Shown: piece after piece, positions 42,188-50,495 of the stretch
Numbering within the stretch: position 1 is the stretch's first letter
Layout of the letters: each line of letters opens with the position of its first letter
Assembly (NCBI GenBank): GCA_964502175.1
Contig: CAZCVE010000003.1
Coordinates: forward strand, 124,001 to 188,000
From: JAFLCL01 sp964502175
Lineage (GTDB): Bacteria; Myxococcota_A; Polyangia; Polyangiales; Sandaracinaceae
Length of the DNA: 64,000 bases
Direction: 5' to 3'
The notes under the pieces: model-generated
Seen by the model: the letters and a program-made list of their open reading frames with translations, nothing else
What the model was told of the DNA's origin: nothing
The model's database searches: none
Made by a program: the position numbers and the translations under genes

Positions 42188-44140
42188 ATGCGTATCGCGA
42201 GGGCATCGATCTACGTCTCGCTCGCCGTGCTCGCTGGCTGTGGGTCGCGCGAGGCGCCTGCGCGAGAGGCCGCGATCGAGCGACCGTGGCCCGAGCTCGT
42301 GCGCGTCGCCCTCGGCACGACCTTCTCGTGCGTGATCGACCACGGCGCGCGCGTGCAGTGCTGGGGCGACGTGCCGTCGGAGATCGCGGGCCACGAGGTC
42401 CTCGATCGACTCCGCTCGCCGCACACGATCCCGCGCATGACGAGCGTGCACGAGCTCGCGTCGGACCACGACACGCTCTGTGCCCGCACGTCCGAGCGGC
42501 GCGTCCTCTGTTGGGGCCCCGACGTCCACGGCGACGGCGAGCGCGAGCATCCCGTGGAGCTCGGGCCGCTCGCGGGCGCGACCTCGATCGCCGTGCTCGA
42601 CGAGCGCGTGTGCGGCCTCGTGGACGATCAGCTCCGCTGCGTCGGCACCAACCAGCCGCGCATTCGCGAGGCGCTGCCGCGCGGCGCCTGGCTCGCGGCG
42701 GTGGGCGACGCCGTGTGCGCGCTCGATGGCCGCGGACCTGCGCGCTGCGTCGAGTCGGGCGGCACGACGTTCTGGCCGATCACGGGGTCGGAGGGCGCCG
42801 TGTCGATCTCGCTCGCGAGCGGCGTGTGCGCGACGACGGCCGACCATCACCTCCGCTGCGACGACGACGCGCTCGTCGTGGTGGAGGCGAGCCTGCGCGA
42901 GGTGGACGGCATGACCGACGCGCGCTTCGTGCGAGGCACGCGGGCCGTGCGCTGCGTGGCGCGAGAGGACGCGATCGTGTGCGCTTCGGGAGCGGAGGAC
43001 GACACGCGCTTCGAGGGCGCTGCCGCGGCGCTCGACGTCGGCGCGAGCCGCGCCCTCGATCGCACGCGCGAGCACGGCGCCTGGCACGCGTGCGCGCTCG
43101 TCGACGGTGCCGTGTCGTGCGCGGGCGTGAACCAGGTGGGAGAGGTCACGGGGCACGCGCCCGCTCCTGTGCAGCGCATCCGCGAGCTCGAGGGCGCGCG
43201 GCCTGCGCTCGCGGTCTTCGTCGATCACGCGTGGCTCGTGGGCCCGAGTGGCGCGCTCGTGCGCGTTCCGTTCGACGATCCCGAGGCCAGCGTCGAGGAC
43301 ACGCGCGCCACGGGCTGGCTCGATCTCGCGAAGTGCGAGCACGATCGCCTCTGCGGCCGCGGCGAGGGCGACCGCCTGCTCGCGGTGCATCCCGATCACG
43401 CGCGCGCGCCGAGGATCGTCTCGGGCTTCGTCGCCACGGGCACGCCCTTTCCGGCGAGCGGCTTCGTGTGCGCGCCGAGCGAGGCCGGCACCGTGTGCGT
43501 CGACGACGAAGATCACGTGACACGGCTCGACGCTCTCGCGTCACCGATCTCGTTCGAGGATCAGCTCTGCGGTCTCCGCGCCGGCTCGGTCGTGTGCGCG
43601 CCGCCGCCGCGATTTCCGGCCATGGAGCGCGCGCTCGAGCCGCTCACGCGCGTGCCCCAGAGCCCCACGGATCTGACACTGCTCTTCGGCGGCGCCGAGC
43701 AGCTCTTCGCGCAGCGACGCGGCGGCGTGTGGGTCGCGATGGGGCACAACGGCGTCGGGCAGCTCGGGCTCGCCCCGTCGGTCCCCGTGTCCGTGCCCAC
43801 CACGACCAGCGCGAGCGCGTTCACGCGGATGGGGTTCGCGTACCACCTCTCGTGCGGCTGGAACGAGTCCGGAGCCATCGTGTGCGCTGGCCTCGACGAC
43901 GCGCTCCGGCCTCGCGTGCTGCCCATGAGGTTCGGCTTCTTCGCCGCGGCGGCAGCCGACCGCGGCGATGGCCTGTGGCGCGCGATCCCGTCGGTCGCGG
44001 ACGTCGTCGCGATGGACTCGAGCGGCGAGGTCAGCTGCGCGCTCGACGCGCGCGGAGGGCTCTGGTGCTGGGGCGGGCCCTCGGGCGGCGCAGGACCACG
44101 ACGGCACGGACCGACGGTCGTGACGCTCGCAGAAGAGTGA
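42188..44140 (+). CDS. RCC1-repeat (beta-propeller) lipoprotein
   Basis: This is a 650-residue lipoprotein: signal 'ASIYVSLAVLAGC' (LAGC). The mature chain is built of RCC1/BNR-type propeller units such as 'LGTTFSCVIDHGARVQCWGD', 'DTLCARTSERRVLCWGPD', 'NGVGQLGLAPSVPV' and 'SGEVSCALDARGGLWCWGG', each with the C-x-L...V-x-CWG pattern typical of delta-proteobacterial RCC1 proteins. Several central units are degenerate. The paired cysteines probably form blade disulfides outside the cytoplasm. Its function is unknown; propellers mediate binding. The start is the ATG at 42188 and no good ribosome site is seen. Confidence 0.82.
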   Translation: MRIARASIYVSLAVLAGCGSREAPAREAAIERPWPELVRVALGTTFSCVIDHGARVQCWGDVPSEIAGHEVLDRLRSPHTIPRMTSVHELASDHDTLCARTSERRVLCWGPDVHGDGEREHPVELGPLAGATSIAVLDERVCGLVDDQLRCVGTNQPRIREALPRGAWLAAVGDAVCALDGRGPARCVESGGTTFWPITGSEGAVSISLASGVCATTADHHLRCDDDALVVVEASLREVDGMTDARFVRGTRAVRCVAREDAIVCASGAEDDTRFEGAAAALDVGASRALDRTREHGAWHACALVDGAVSCAGVNQVGEVTGHAPAPVQRIRELEGARPALAVFVDHAWLVGPSGALVRVPFDDPEASVEDTRATGWLDLAKCEHDRLCGRGEGDRLLAVHPDHARAPRIVSGFVATGTPFPASGFVCAPSEAGTVCVDDEDHVTRLDALASPISFEDQLCGLRAGSVVCAPPPRFPAMERALEPLTRVPQSPTDLTLLFGGAEQLFAQRRGGVWVAMGHNGVGQLGLAPSVPVSVPTTTSASAFTRMGFAYHLSCGWNESGAIVCAGLDDALRPRVLPMRFGFFAAAAADRGDGLWRAIPSVADVVAMDSSGEVSCALDARGGLWCWGGPSGGAGPRRHGPTVVTLAEE

Positions 44141-44216
44141 TGCGCGAACGACGAAAGGAAACGCCGAGCTCGCGGGTTGAGCCCGCCTCGGTGTGGACCA
44201 CATCGAGCGGAGACCC

Positions 44217-45878
44217 GTGAGCGAAGAGACAGGCAAGACGAGCGTCGGCGGGGCGATCGCGGGCTTCGTGGTGAAGTCGATCGCGTTCCTCGTGATGCTC
44301 ACGATCCCGCTGCTCGGCGTGTGGAGCGCGTCGAGCCTCGCGGCGTACTGGAACGGCCCGATCGCGCTGACGATCGTGGTGGGCCTCCTCGCGTTCCCGG
44401 TGCTGCCGCTCGCGTGGGATCTGTGGCGAGAGCGGGCGCGGGCGGTGCGTGAGCGCGACAGCAAGACGAAGCCGCGCCCGCGCATCCTCACGTTCGTCGA
44501 TCGCATGATCCTCCGCACGCTCGTGCTCGATGGCGCGTTCCTCGCGGTCCTCTTCGTCGCGTGGCCGCAGTCGATCTTCACCGCGCTCTCGACGCGCGGC
44601 GACTGGTTCCTCGACGGCGTCGAGGGCGCCGAGGGCGCGCGTCGCGCGGTGCTCGGCGTGGCCGACGGCATGGAGTGGCTCTACGAGCTCGCGCACGAGA
44701 ATCCTTATGCCGACGAGTCCGTGGAGGATGACGACGCGGACGAAGACCTCACCGCGGGCGTGGTCGAGACGGGCGGGGAGGGCGCGACCTCGGCGGCCAC
44801 GGACGATGCGGACGCAGGCGTCGCGGAGGATGCAGGCATTTCGTCGGATGGAGGCATTGCGTCGGATGCGGGCGAGTCGGGCGATGCGGGCCCCGCGCCG
44901 GACGCTGGCCCGACACCGGACGCGGGCGAATCGAGTGATCCCATCGACGTGGCGGATGCGGGCGCGAGCGAAGCGACCCAGCCTCAACCGAGCGCGACCC
45001 CGGGCGCCGCGCCGCGCTGGCCCCTCGAGGAGCGTGTTCATCCCGCGATCACCGCGATGACGGCGCAAGACGAGCGCTCGATCGAGAGCGTCGGCGCCTA
45101 CATCCGCGCGCACGCCAGCTCCGAGCTCGATCGCGCCAAGGCCGTGCACGACTACGTGGCGACGCGCGTCTCGTACGACGTGCCCGCGCTCACGGGACAT
45201 CGCCCGCCGCAGGACTCCGACACCGTGTTCCGCACGCACATGGGCGTGTGCGAGGGCTACGCGCGCCTCTTCCACTCGCTCGCGGGCGAGGTCGGTCTCA
45301 CGTCGCGCTACCTCGTGGGCGATGCGCGCGACGCGGGCGATCCCGCCGAGGGCGAGCCGCACGCGTGGAACGCCGTGCAGATCGGCGACGCCTGGTACCT
45401 GCTCGATCCCACGTGGGACAGCGGCGGCCTCCGCAACGGCGCCTTCGAGGCGCACTACTCGACGCTCTACTTCCTCACGCCGCCCGACGTGTTCGTGGCC
45501 AGTCACTTCCCGGACAACCGCGGCTGGCAGCTCCGCACGACGCCCATCTCGCGCGGCGAGTTCCACCGACAGCCGATCCTCTCGCCCCGCTTTCGCGCCG
45601 AGGGCTTCGAGCTCGTCGCGCCCGATCGCGTGCAGGTGGAGACCCACGGCGCGTTCGAGGCCACGGTGCGTCGGCCTGCGGGCGTGTTCGTGGTCGCCAC
45701 GTTCCTGCCTCACGGCGCGAGCGAGCAAGGCGAGGACTGCGACGTGCGCGGCGGGACCGACCTGCACATCCGGTGCACGCTCGGCGCGCCCGGCACGTAC
45801 GACGTGCGCCTCTTCTCGAGCCACCAGGAGTACGGCAGCTACGCCTTCGTCGGCTCGTTCCAGGCCGTGTACCGCTGA
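44217..45878 (+). CDS. Membrane protein with transglutaminase-like cysteine-protease domain
   Basis: This 553-residue protein starts at GTG 44217 (GGAG just upstream; an in-frame GTG at 44193 would add eight residues). Three N-terminal helices (about 15-95) and a disordered segment rich in 'DAGxxxDAG' lead to a transglutaminase-like domain with catalytic Cys in 'HMGVCEGYARLFHSLAGEVG', His in 'EPHAWNAVQIGDAWYLLDP' and Asp in the following 'DPTWD'. This Cys/His/Asp order matches kyphoscoliosis-peptidase-type enzymes. A beta-sandwich tail ends the protein. It likely cleaves or cross-links proteins or peptidoglycan peptides at the outer face of the membrane. It converges on the ATPase cassette with a 10-base gap. 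Confidence 0.85.
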   Translation: MSEETGKTSVGGAIAGFVVKSIAFLVMLTIPLLGVWSASSLAAYWNGPIALTIVVGLLAFPVLPLAWDLWRERARAVRERDSKTKPRPRILTFVDRMILRTLVLDGAFLAVLFVAWPQSIFTALSTRGDWFLDGVEGAEGARRAVLGVADGMEWLYELAHENPYADESVEDDDADEDLTAGVVETGGEGATSAATDDADAGVAEDAGISSDGGIASDAGESGDAGPAPDAGPTPDAGESSDPIDVADAGASEATQPQPSATPGAAPRWPLEERVHPAITAMTAQDERSIESVGAYIRAHASSELDRAKAVHDYVATRVSYDVPALTGHRPPQDSDTVFRTHMGVCEGYARLFHSLAGEVGLTSRYLVGDARDAGDPAEGEPHAWNAVQIGDAWYLLDPTWDSGGLRNGAFEAHYSTLYFLTPPDVFVASHFPDNRGWQLRTTPISRGEFHRQPILSPRFRAEGFELVAPDRVQVETHGAFEATVRRPAGVFVVATFLPHGASEQGEDCDVRGGTDLHIRCTLGAPGTYDVRLFSSHQEYGSYAFVGSFQAVYR

Positions 45879-45888
45879 GCGTGCGCCC

Positions 45889-47271
45889 CTACCTTCGCTC
45901 CCATTTGCGCAGTTGGGCGATCTTCAGCGTCTGCCTGGCTCGTGCTCGATCAGTGACCTTGAGCATGACGTAGTCGGCGGCGTCGGCGGTCTCGCGCTCG
46001 ATCACGTCGACGACCACGCTCGCCATGTCGCTGGCCCACGAACGCGTCGTCGTCTCGAACAAGACAACGGGAAGACCCTCGCGAGCCAGCGCATGCGCCA
46101 CCACGAGGATCGCGCGTCGCAAGTCGTCCCGGTCTCGGAAGTGCTCGAGTACCGCCAAGTCTCCCAACATCACCCGTCGAGGCGCCTGTCTGCCCTTGAC
46201 GATCAGATCGAGTGCCTGGATGACGCGATCGATGAGCATGTGCCCGCTGAGATACGGGTCGCCGAGATCCAAGACGATGTCCGTCTGACGGAGGTCGCGA
46301 ATGACTCCGGACATCGAACTCGCTTCATCGAACCGAACGAGAATGTCTGGCCACCGATCGGCTCGCTGGACGTCGCCGAGCCAGCTCGCGACGAGGCGAG
46401 TCGAGGCGGAATTCGCTCCCTGCACGACCACGATGGCGCTTCGGAAGGGCGGAAGCCCCGGCAAGTGCGCGTTGAGTGGCGCCCAGAGCCCGTCATCCCC
46501 CAGGACGTTGGGAGTGTCTGCGCCATCCCACGCTTGGAGGTAGGCGGCAGGATGGGGCAGGACTCGCGCGCCGACCCCCGTCGCGAACTCGAGCTCGTGC
46601 GTGCGGGCATCGAACGCTCCGAAGCGATTCTTGGTCACGCGCAGCGACCGTCGCTCACTCACCCGCTCTAGTTCGATCACCAGGTCGACGACGAATGTCC
46701 ACGCAGAAGGCGTGCCGAGATCGTCTACTTCCTCGACGAGCACCAAGACCACGCCGCGTTCTGCACCTAGTTTTGCGAGACCGTCGGCCAGCTCGCGAGA
46801 GACCGTTCCACCGAGCTGGTAGCTCTCCGACAACGCGTCCAACAGTAGGACGCGAGGCGTGGCACCCGCACGTGTTGCTTCGTCTAGGAGAGCCTCCAGA
46901 GCCGCGCCCAACCAGACCAGAGGAGGGTCAGTCGCCGCGTCCAGCACGCCGACGAACAGCCCCGGTTCGTGTCCATGCGGCCGGGAACTGAACGGTGCCG
47001 CGACGATGGGGCTCGCCGTCCCGTGAAGAGACGCGTACTGCGCGGTCACTTCGCTTGGCAGTAGTTCCACGCATGCGTGCACCACGTCGCCGCCGCGCTG
47101 TGCTGCGATCCCCATCGCGATGTCGACAGCCAACGCCGACTTGCCTACACCTGCCGACCCCCGCACGAGCAGGCTGGCGGAGTCCTCCAGGGTCGAGGCG
47201 CGCGGGAACATCGCGACGCCGCCGCCCAGCACCATGTCCAGGCCGGGGACCGTGGTCTTGACAGTCCTCAT
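45889..47271 (-). CDS. KaiC/RecA-like ATPase of an uncharacterised three-gene cassette
   Basis: This 460-residue P-loop ATPase starts at ATG 47271 (ATGA overlap with the gene upstream). 'VPGLDMVLGGGV' resembles the 'TGIPGLDxxLGGG' entry of KaiC/RadA proteins. Walker A is 'RGSAGVGKSALAVD' (38-45) and Walker B is 'RVLLLDALSES' with D145. 'HACVELLPSEV' occupies the position of the catalytic-Glu strand. The second half ('AIVVVQGANSASTRLVASWL', 'DILVRFDEASSMSGVIRDL') may be a degenerate second RecA-like domain, since KaiC proteins are often doubled, but I see no second Walker A. The protein probably forms hexamers. No nuclease, toxin or kinase motif was seen. The cassette is somewhat less GC-rich than its flanks and has its own promoter. 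Confidence 0.75.
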   Translation of the reverse strand: MRTVKTTVPGLDMVLGGGVAMFPRASTLEDSASLLVRGSAGVGKSALAVDIAMGIAAQRGGDVVHACVELLPSEVTAQYASLHGTASPIVAAPFSSRPHGHEPGLFVGVLDAATDPPLVWLGAALEALLDEATRAGATPRVLLLDALSESYQLGGTVSRELADGLAKLGAERGVVLVLVEEVDDLGTPSAWTFVVDLVIELERVSERRSLRVTKNRFGAFDARTHELEFATGVGARVLPHPAAYLQAWDGADTPNVLGDDGLWAPLNAHLPGLPPFRSAIVVVQGANSASTRLVASWLGDVQRADRWPDILVRFDEASSMSGVIRDLRQTDIVLDLGDPYLSGHMLIDRVIQALDLIVKGRQAPRRVMLGDLAVLEHFRDRDDLRRAILVVAHALAREGLPVVLFETTTRSWASDMASVVVDVIERETADAADYVMLKVTDRARARQTLKIAQLRKWERR

Positions 47272-47666
47272 GCGGCTTTCTTTTGGTTCACGCGAACGAT
47301 GTGGGGAGCACGTAGCCGAGCCCGTCGCTCCGTCAGACTGGACCCGTGATCGCGGGCCCACTCGAGACCCGCCTCGACAACGCGCCTCACCTCGACTGAG
47401 AGTTCAGCGTCCTCGCGAAAGAGCGCGAGGCTATCGAGCGCCAGCGCCCGCTCGCCGCTTCGGCGCCAGAGGCCGACGGCGCTCGCAGTGAGCGCCCCGC
47501 GTGTCTTCGGCTTCGCGATGGGTATCGACAGTGCGAGTTCGGTCTCGAGTTCTGCGGCCTCCCTCCAGAGCGCTCGGGAGCTTCGGCCCTCCCGCTCCGC
47601 CAGTTCAGCATCGAGTGTGAGCTCGTCGACGCGTCTGTGTCGGGGATCGTCGAATGCGCTCGTCAT
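47268..47666 (-). CDS. Small helical protein of the KaiC-like cassette
   Basis: This 132-residue protein starts at ATG 47666, overlapping the stop of the first cassette gene by ATGA, and overlaps the ATPase start in the same way. It is predominantly helical and charged ('VDELTLDAELAEREGRSSRA', 'AELETELALSIP', 'ALFREDAELSVEVRRVVEAG'), with no signal peptide, membrane span or Cys. The charge pattern and alternating Ala/Glu/Arg look like an adaptor or a TPR-like helical bundle. I do not recognise the family. The exact coupling on both sides suggests stoichiometric production with its neighbours. Confidence 0.65.
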   Translation of the reverse strand: MTSAFDDPRHRRVDELTLDAELAEREGRSSRALWREAAELETELALSIPIAKPKTRGALTASAVGLWRRSGERALALDSLALFREDAELSVEVRRVVEAGLEWARDHGSSLTERRARLRAPHIVRVNQKKAA

Positions 47667-48202
47667 GCGGCGCCTGCTCGCAAGTAGGCCGTGGGCGGTT
47701 CGAATGCGACGACGATGGCGATGCATGACGAGTCACCACCGCGACCGAGTTGCTGCAACTTCCTGTTGATCACCTTGCGGTGATCGCTCGGATTCGATCC
47801 GCTCAGAATGCCGGACACCTCCAGCCGCACGGAATCCTCGTCATCGGCGCCAGGACTCGCGAGCAGAAAGAGGAAGTCGGCTCCCGTGCCTTGTTCCAGG
47901 CGCTTGAGAACTCGCAACCCTTGTCTCGTCGCGATCGCCAACGCGACGGCAGTCGCTCCGTCTTCTGCGATCTCGCGCAGGTCGTACGACGCACGTGCAT
48001 CCGGCGTCGACGACCACACAACCTGGACGAGCTCTCGCCCCTCCACGCGATCGAGCGTCGTAGTCACCGGGGACGTGTGGTGAACGTCGAGCGCCAGGCT
48101 GGCCGCCTCGACGTATGCCGCCACCCGCTTTTCGGAAAGAGCTGGAGAACAAGCGCGTGGCAGGTCGTCCAGATCGATCGCTTCCGTCACGCCGCGGCCC
48201 AT
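47663..48202 (-). CDS. Conserved-looking protein of unknown function, first gene of the KaiC-like cassette
   Basis: This is a 179-residue alpha/beta protein. The stretches 'VTTTLDRVEGRELVQVVWSS', 'DGATAVALAIATRQGLRVLK', 'QGTGADFLFLLASPG', 'SVRLEVSGIL' and 'SSCIAIVVAFEPPTAYLRA' remind me of an unnamed bacterial family (GTG-(F/A)D...RLEVSGI...VEF-P), often seen as hypothetical proteins in cyanobacteria and actinomycetes. That resemblance is from memory. The Asp in 'GADFLF' and Glu in 'RLEVSG' are arranged a little like a nuclease fold, but the Lys of a PD-(D/E)xK site is absent, so I do not call a nuclease. The promoter at 48211-48239 ends 8 bases before the ATG, which implies leaderless translation. 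Confidence 0.68.
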   Translation of the reverse strand: MGRGVTEAIDLDDLPRACSPALSEKRVAAYVEAASLALDVHHTSPVTTTLDRVEGRELVQVVWSSTPDARASYDLREIAEDGATAVALAIATRQGLRVLKRLEQGTGADFLFLLASPGADDEDSVRLEVSGILSGSNPSDHRKVINRKLQQLGRGGDSSCIAIVVAFEPPTAYLRAGAA

Positions 48203-48210
48203 GAGGCGAG

Positions 48211-48239
48211 AGCCTAACTCAGCGAGTTGCGGACGTCAG
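48211..48239 (-). promoter_or_regulatory. Promoter of the KaiC-like cassette, probably leaderless
   Basis: On the minus strand CTGACG (48239-48234), a 17-base spacer and TAGGCT (48216-48211) precede the ATG at 48202 by 8 bases, with no Shine-Dalgarno. The -35 overlaps the stop codon of the upstream carrier gene. Matches are 4/6 and 3/6, so the call rests on spacing and position. Confidence 0.35.
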
Positions 48240-49600
48240 TGCCCGAGCGTCGTCATGTCGCCGTGCCCACGCGCCACACGCCACGCGACGGCGATCGCGA
48301 GCAGCGAGAAGCCCGCGTTGACGATCGCGAGCACGCGACCGTCGAGCGTCAGCAGCGTCGCGGCGACGAAGACCAAGAGCGCGGAGAGCACGTCGCCGAA
48401 GCGCATGAAGTAGGCGTCGACGACCTGCTTGGCCTTGTACTTCTCGTCGCGGCTCGTCGGCAGCCAGAGCAGCGCCTTGCCCGTGTTCTGGATCGAGTAG
48501 TCGGTCGCGTTCTCCGTGATCTTCAGCGCACGGAACACCATGAACGGCAGGCCGATCGCAGCGAGGCCGTACGTACCGAGCGCGACGATCGGCAGCGCGA
48601 GCAGCACGCCGCGCATGCCGAAGCGGCGCGCGAGGCGCGACGCCAGGAAGATCTGCACGAGCACCGAGGTCACGTTCACCGCGAAGTAGAAGTCGCCGTA
48701 CGCGCTGCCGATGAAGTCCGTCCGGAACGCGCGCGCGTCCTCGACCGTCACGCCGCTCGCCGTCGCGCTCTCGAGGGCGCGCGCTGCCTCGTCGAGCACC
48801 GCGCGCGAGAGGAGGAACTCGCCCGTCGTGTTCACGAGGTTGAGCAACACGACGAGCAGCGCGACCCACCGCAGGTAGCCGCTCTGCCACACGAGCCGGA
48901 AGCCTCCCGGGCCGTCGAGCGCGGGCGCTGGGCGCGCGGCCTCGGGGCGCGCGAGCACGGCGCGGAGGAGGATCCACTGGAGCAAGAGCAGTCCGGCAGA
49001 CGCGTGGATGAGCGTGGAGATCGCGCCGCTGCCGTCGAAGAGGCGCGAGGCGAAGAGGGCGCCCGCGGCCGAGCCGAGCGGGGCGCCGAGCGCGACGAGC
49101 GGAAAGAGCCGCGTGCCCTGCGCGTGCGGGTAGACGTCGTTCGCGAGCGCCCAGAGCTGCGCGACGGAGGTCAGCACGTACACGCCGAGGAAGACGTAGA
49201 AGATGATGCCGAGGTACGGCAGCCGGAGGCCTGCGAGGAGCGCGAAGCACTCGACCGCGACGAGGAAGAAGACCTGAGTGCCGAGGACGAGCGTGCGCCG
49301 CGAGACCCTGCGCGCGAGCGCGCCGTAGAGAGGCACGAGGCCCATCAGCGCGACGGCCTGGATCGCCGTCGCGTACGTCTTCACCTCGGCGCCGCCCGTG
49401 GCGAGGATCAGCGGCTCGCGCACGGTCTTGAGGACGTAGTAGGCGAAGAGCCCCACGAAGAGCGCGCTCGCGAAGAGCAGCGCCGTGAGCGCCTCGCCGG
49501 AGCGGACGTCGCTGACGATGCGCGAGGCGCGGTCGAGCGGTGTCGGCATGGTCGGCGCGAGAGGCGAGGGCTCGAGAGGGGAGAGGGGCGTGGCACGCAT
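48236..49600 (-). CDS. ATP/ADP-translocase-like (Tlc/NTT-type) carrier
   Basis: This 454-residue protein with about 12 membrane helices has features of the nucleotide-transporter (Tlc) branch of the major facilitator superfamily: 'FVGLFAYYVLKTVREPLIL' in helix 1, 'GLVPLYGALARRVSRRTLVL', and especially 'ENATDYSIQNTGKALLWLPT' with 'DEKYKAKQVVDAYFMRFGD', a conserved block of these carriers. Intracellular parasites use them to exchange ATP for ADP. Free-living bacteria carry divergent homologues of unknown substrate, so nucleotide exchange is not proven. Start is ATG 49600; an internal ATG at 49549 ('MPTPLDRAS') would remove a Pro-rich leader. It may be co-transcribed with nothing upstream, as a terminator (49615-49656) precedes it. 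Confidence 0.82.
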   Translation of the reverse strand: MRATPLSPLEPSPLAPTMPTPLDRASRIVSDVRSGEALTALLFASALFVGLFAYYVLKTVREPLILATGGAEVKTYATAIQAVALMGLVPLYGALARRVSRRTLVLGTQVFFLVAVECFALLAGLRLPYLGIIFYVFLGVYVLTSVAQLWALANDVYPHAQGTRLFPLVALGAPLGSAAGALFASRLFDGSGAISTLIHASAGLLLLQWILLRAVLARPEAARPAPALDGPGGFRLVWQSGYLRWVALLVVLLNLVNTTGEFLLSRAVLDEAARALESATASGVTVEDARAFRTDFIGSAYGDFYFAVNVTSVLVQIFLASRLARRFGMRGVLLALPIVALGTYGLAAIGLPFMVFRALKITENATDYSIQNTGKALLWLPTSRDEKYKAKQVVDAYFMRFGDVLSALLVFVAATLLTLDGRVLAIVNAGFSLLAIAVAWRVARGHGDMTTLGH

Positions 49601-49614
49601 GCGCGGTGGGACAC

Positions 49615-49656
49615 GTACGAGAAGAACCCGGAACGAAGTTCCGGGCAGCAGTACTA
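49615..49656 (-). terminator. Rho-independent-type terminator; copy 2 of the dispersed repeat
   Basis: On the minus strand CCCGGAAC, loop TTC, GTTCCGGG (perfect 8-base stem) is followed by TTCTTCTC. This is a good intrinsic terminator for the gene ending at 49705. The flanking sequence (GTACGAGAAGAA on the plus strand and the CAG...ACTA side) is shared with 42135-42176, so it is also part of a dispersed repeat. Confidence 0.65.
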
Positions 49657-49704
49657 AGCGGTCGTCGAGAGACGAGCGTACGGGGAGTGCGTGTTCCGAC
49701 GCTC

Positions 49705-50484
49705 CTAATCGGCGGAAGTTTTGGCCGGGCGAAACGAGAGATCCTCTTTCGTCGAGAGCGCGACGAGGACCTGACGCACGGATCCGGGGTCCGGCGCGGG
49801 CCCGTCGGGTGGCGTCGCGGTCGCGAGCGCGCGGAGCTCCGAGGCGCCGAAGCGTTGGCGGTGCAGCGACGTGAGGCCCGGACAACCGTCGCGCGCCGTG
49901 CACGCGTCACACGGCGCGCCCATCGCCGTGAGCGTGTCGCGGAGCTGCGCGCGCGCGAACGGACCGAGCACGCAGCGCGGGAAGCCCTCGAGCACCACGT
50001 CGATCCCGCTGCGCGACGCAGCATCGACCGAGCGCAGCACGTGCGGCATCACCACTCCGAGCGAGGGCGAGACACGCGCGCTCTCCGCAGCATCGGAGGG
50101 AACCGCGAGCGCGACGTGCCACGCGACGACCTGTGCATGGACCAGCTCGGCGGCCAGGCTGGTCGTGCTCCGCGCGTTCGAGCGCGTGATCGAGGTCGCG
50201 ATGATCACGGGCAGCCGGACCGTGCGCGCCGCGCGGAGCGTCGACATCGTGCGATCGTGCGCGCCTTCGCCGTGCACGTGATCGTGGCTCTTCGCGTGCG
50301 TGTCTTCGAGCGCCAGGATCACACCGCGCGCGCCGCGCGTCGCGAGGAGACCCCAGTCGCCGACCGACCAGTCACCGACGCGCCACGTGTCGCCCATCGC
50401 TCGCCCGTCGAGCCACGCGCCGGACGTCGGCAGCGTCGTCAGCACCTCGGCGAGGGGCGCGCGGCCGAGGACGACGAGCTGCAT
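49705..50484 (-). CDS. Radical-SAM-like barrel protein lacking the cluster-binding cysteines
   Basis: This is a 259-residue protein. Its middle and end follow the second half of SPASM-type radical SAM enzymes: 'HDHVHGEGAHDRTMSTLRAA', 'LPVIIATSITRSNARSTTSL', then 'LEGFPRCVLGPF' and the terminal Cys cluster 'CDACTARDGCPG', which normally holds an auxiliary 4Fe-4S cluster. The N-terminal half is too short and contains no CxxxCxxC, so the S-adenosylmethionine-cleaving cluster cannot form. It is probably a pseudoenzyme partner or a decayed maturase. It follows a Tat-signal protein gene with 38 bases between, spanned by a 19-base tandem repeat. Start ATG 50484. Confidence 0.6.
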   Translation of the reverse strand: MQLVVLGRAPLAEVLTTLPTSGAWLDGRAMGDTWRVGDWSVGDWGLLATRGARGVILALEDTHAKSHDHVHGEGAHDRTMSTLRAARTVRLPVIIATSITRSNARSTTSLAAELVHAQVVAWHVALAVPSDAAESARVSPSLGVVMPHVLRSVDAASRSGIDVVLEGFPRCVLGPFARAQLRDTLTAMGAPCDACTARDGCPGLTSLHRQRFGASELRALATATPPDGPAPDPGSVRQVLVALSTKEDLSFRPAKTSAD

Positions 50485-50495
50485 GGTGACGTGAT

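Noticed and set aside
47663..48202. PD-(D/E)xK nuclease in the first cassette gene
   Set aside because: An Asp and a Glu are suggestively spaced but the essential Lys (ExK) is missing, so nuclease activity is not supported.
49600..49903. N-terminal extension of the carrier up to 49903
   Set aside because: The added residues are Arg/Ala/Pro-rich, overlap the neighbouring gene and the terminator, and contain no conserved segment.
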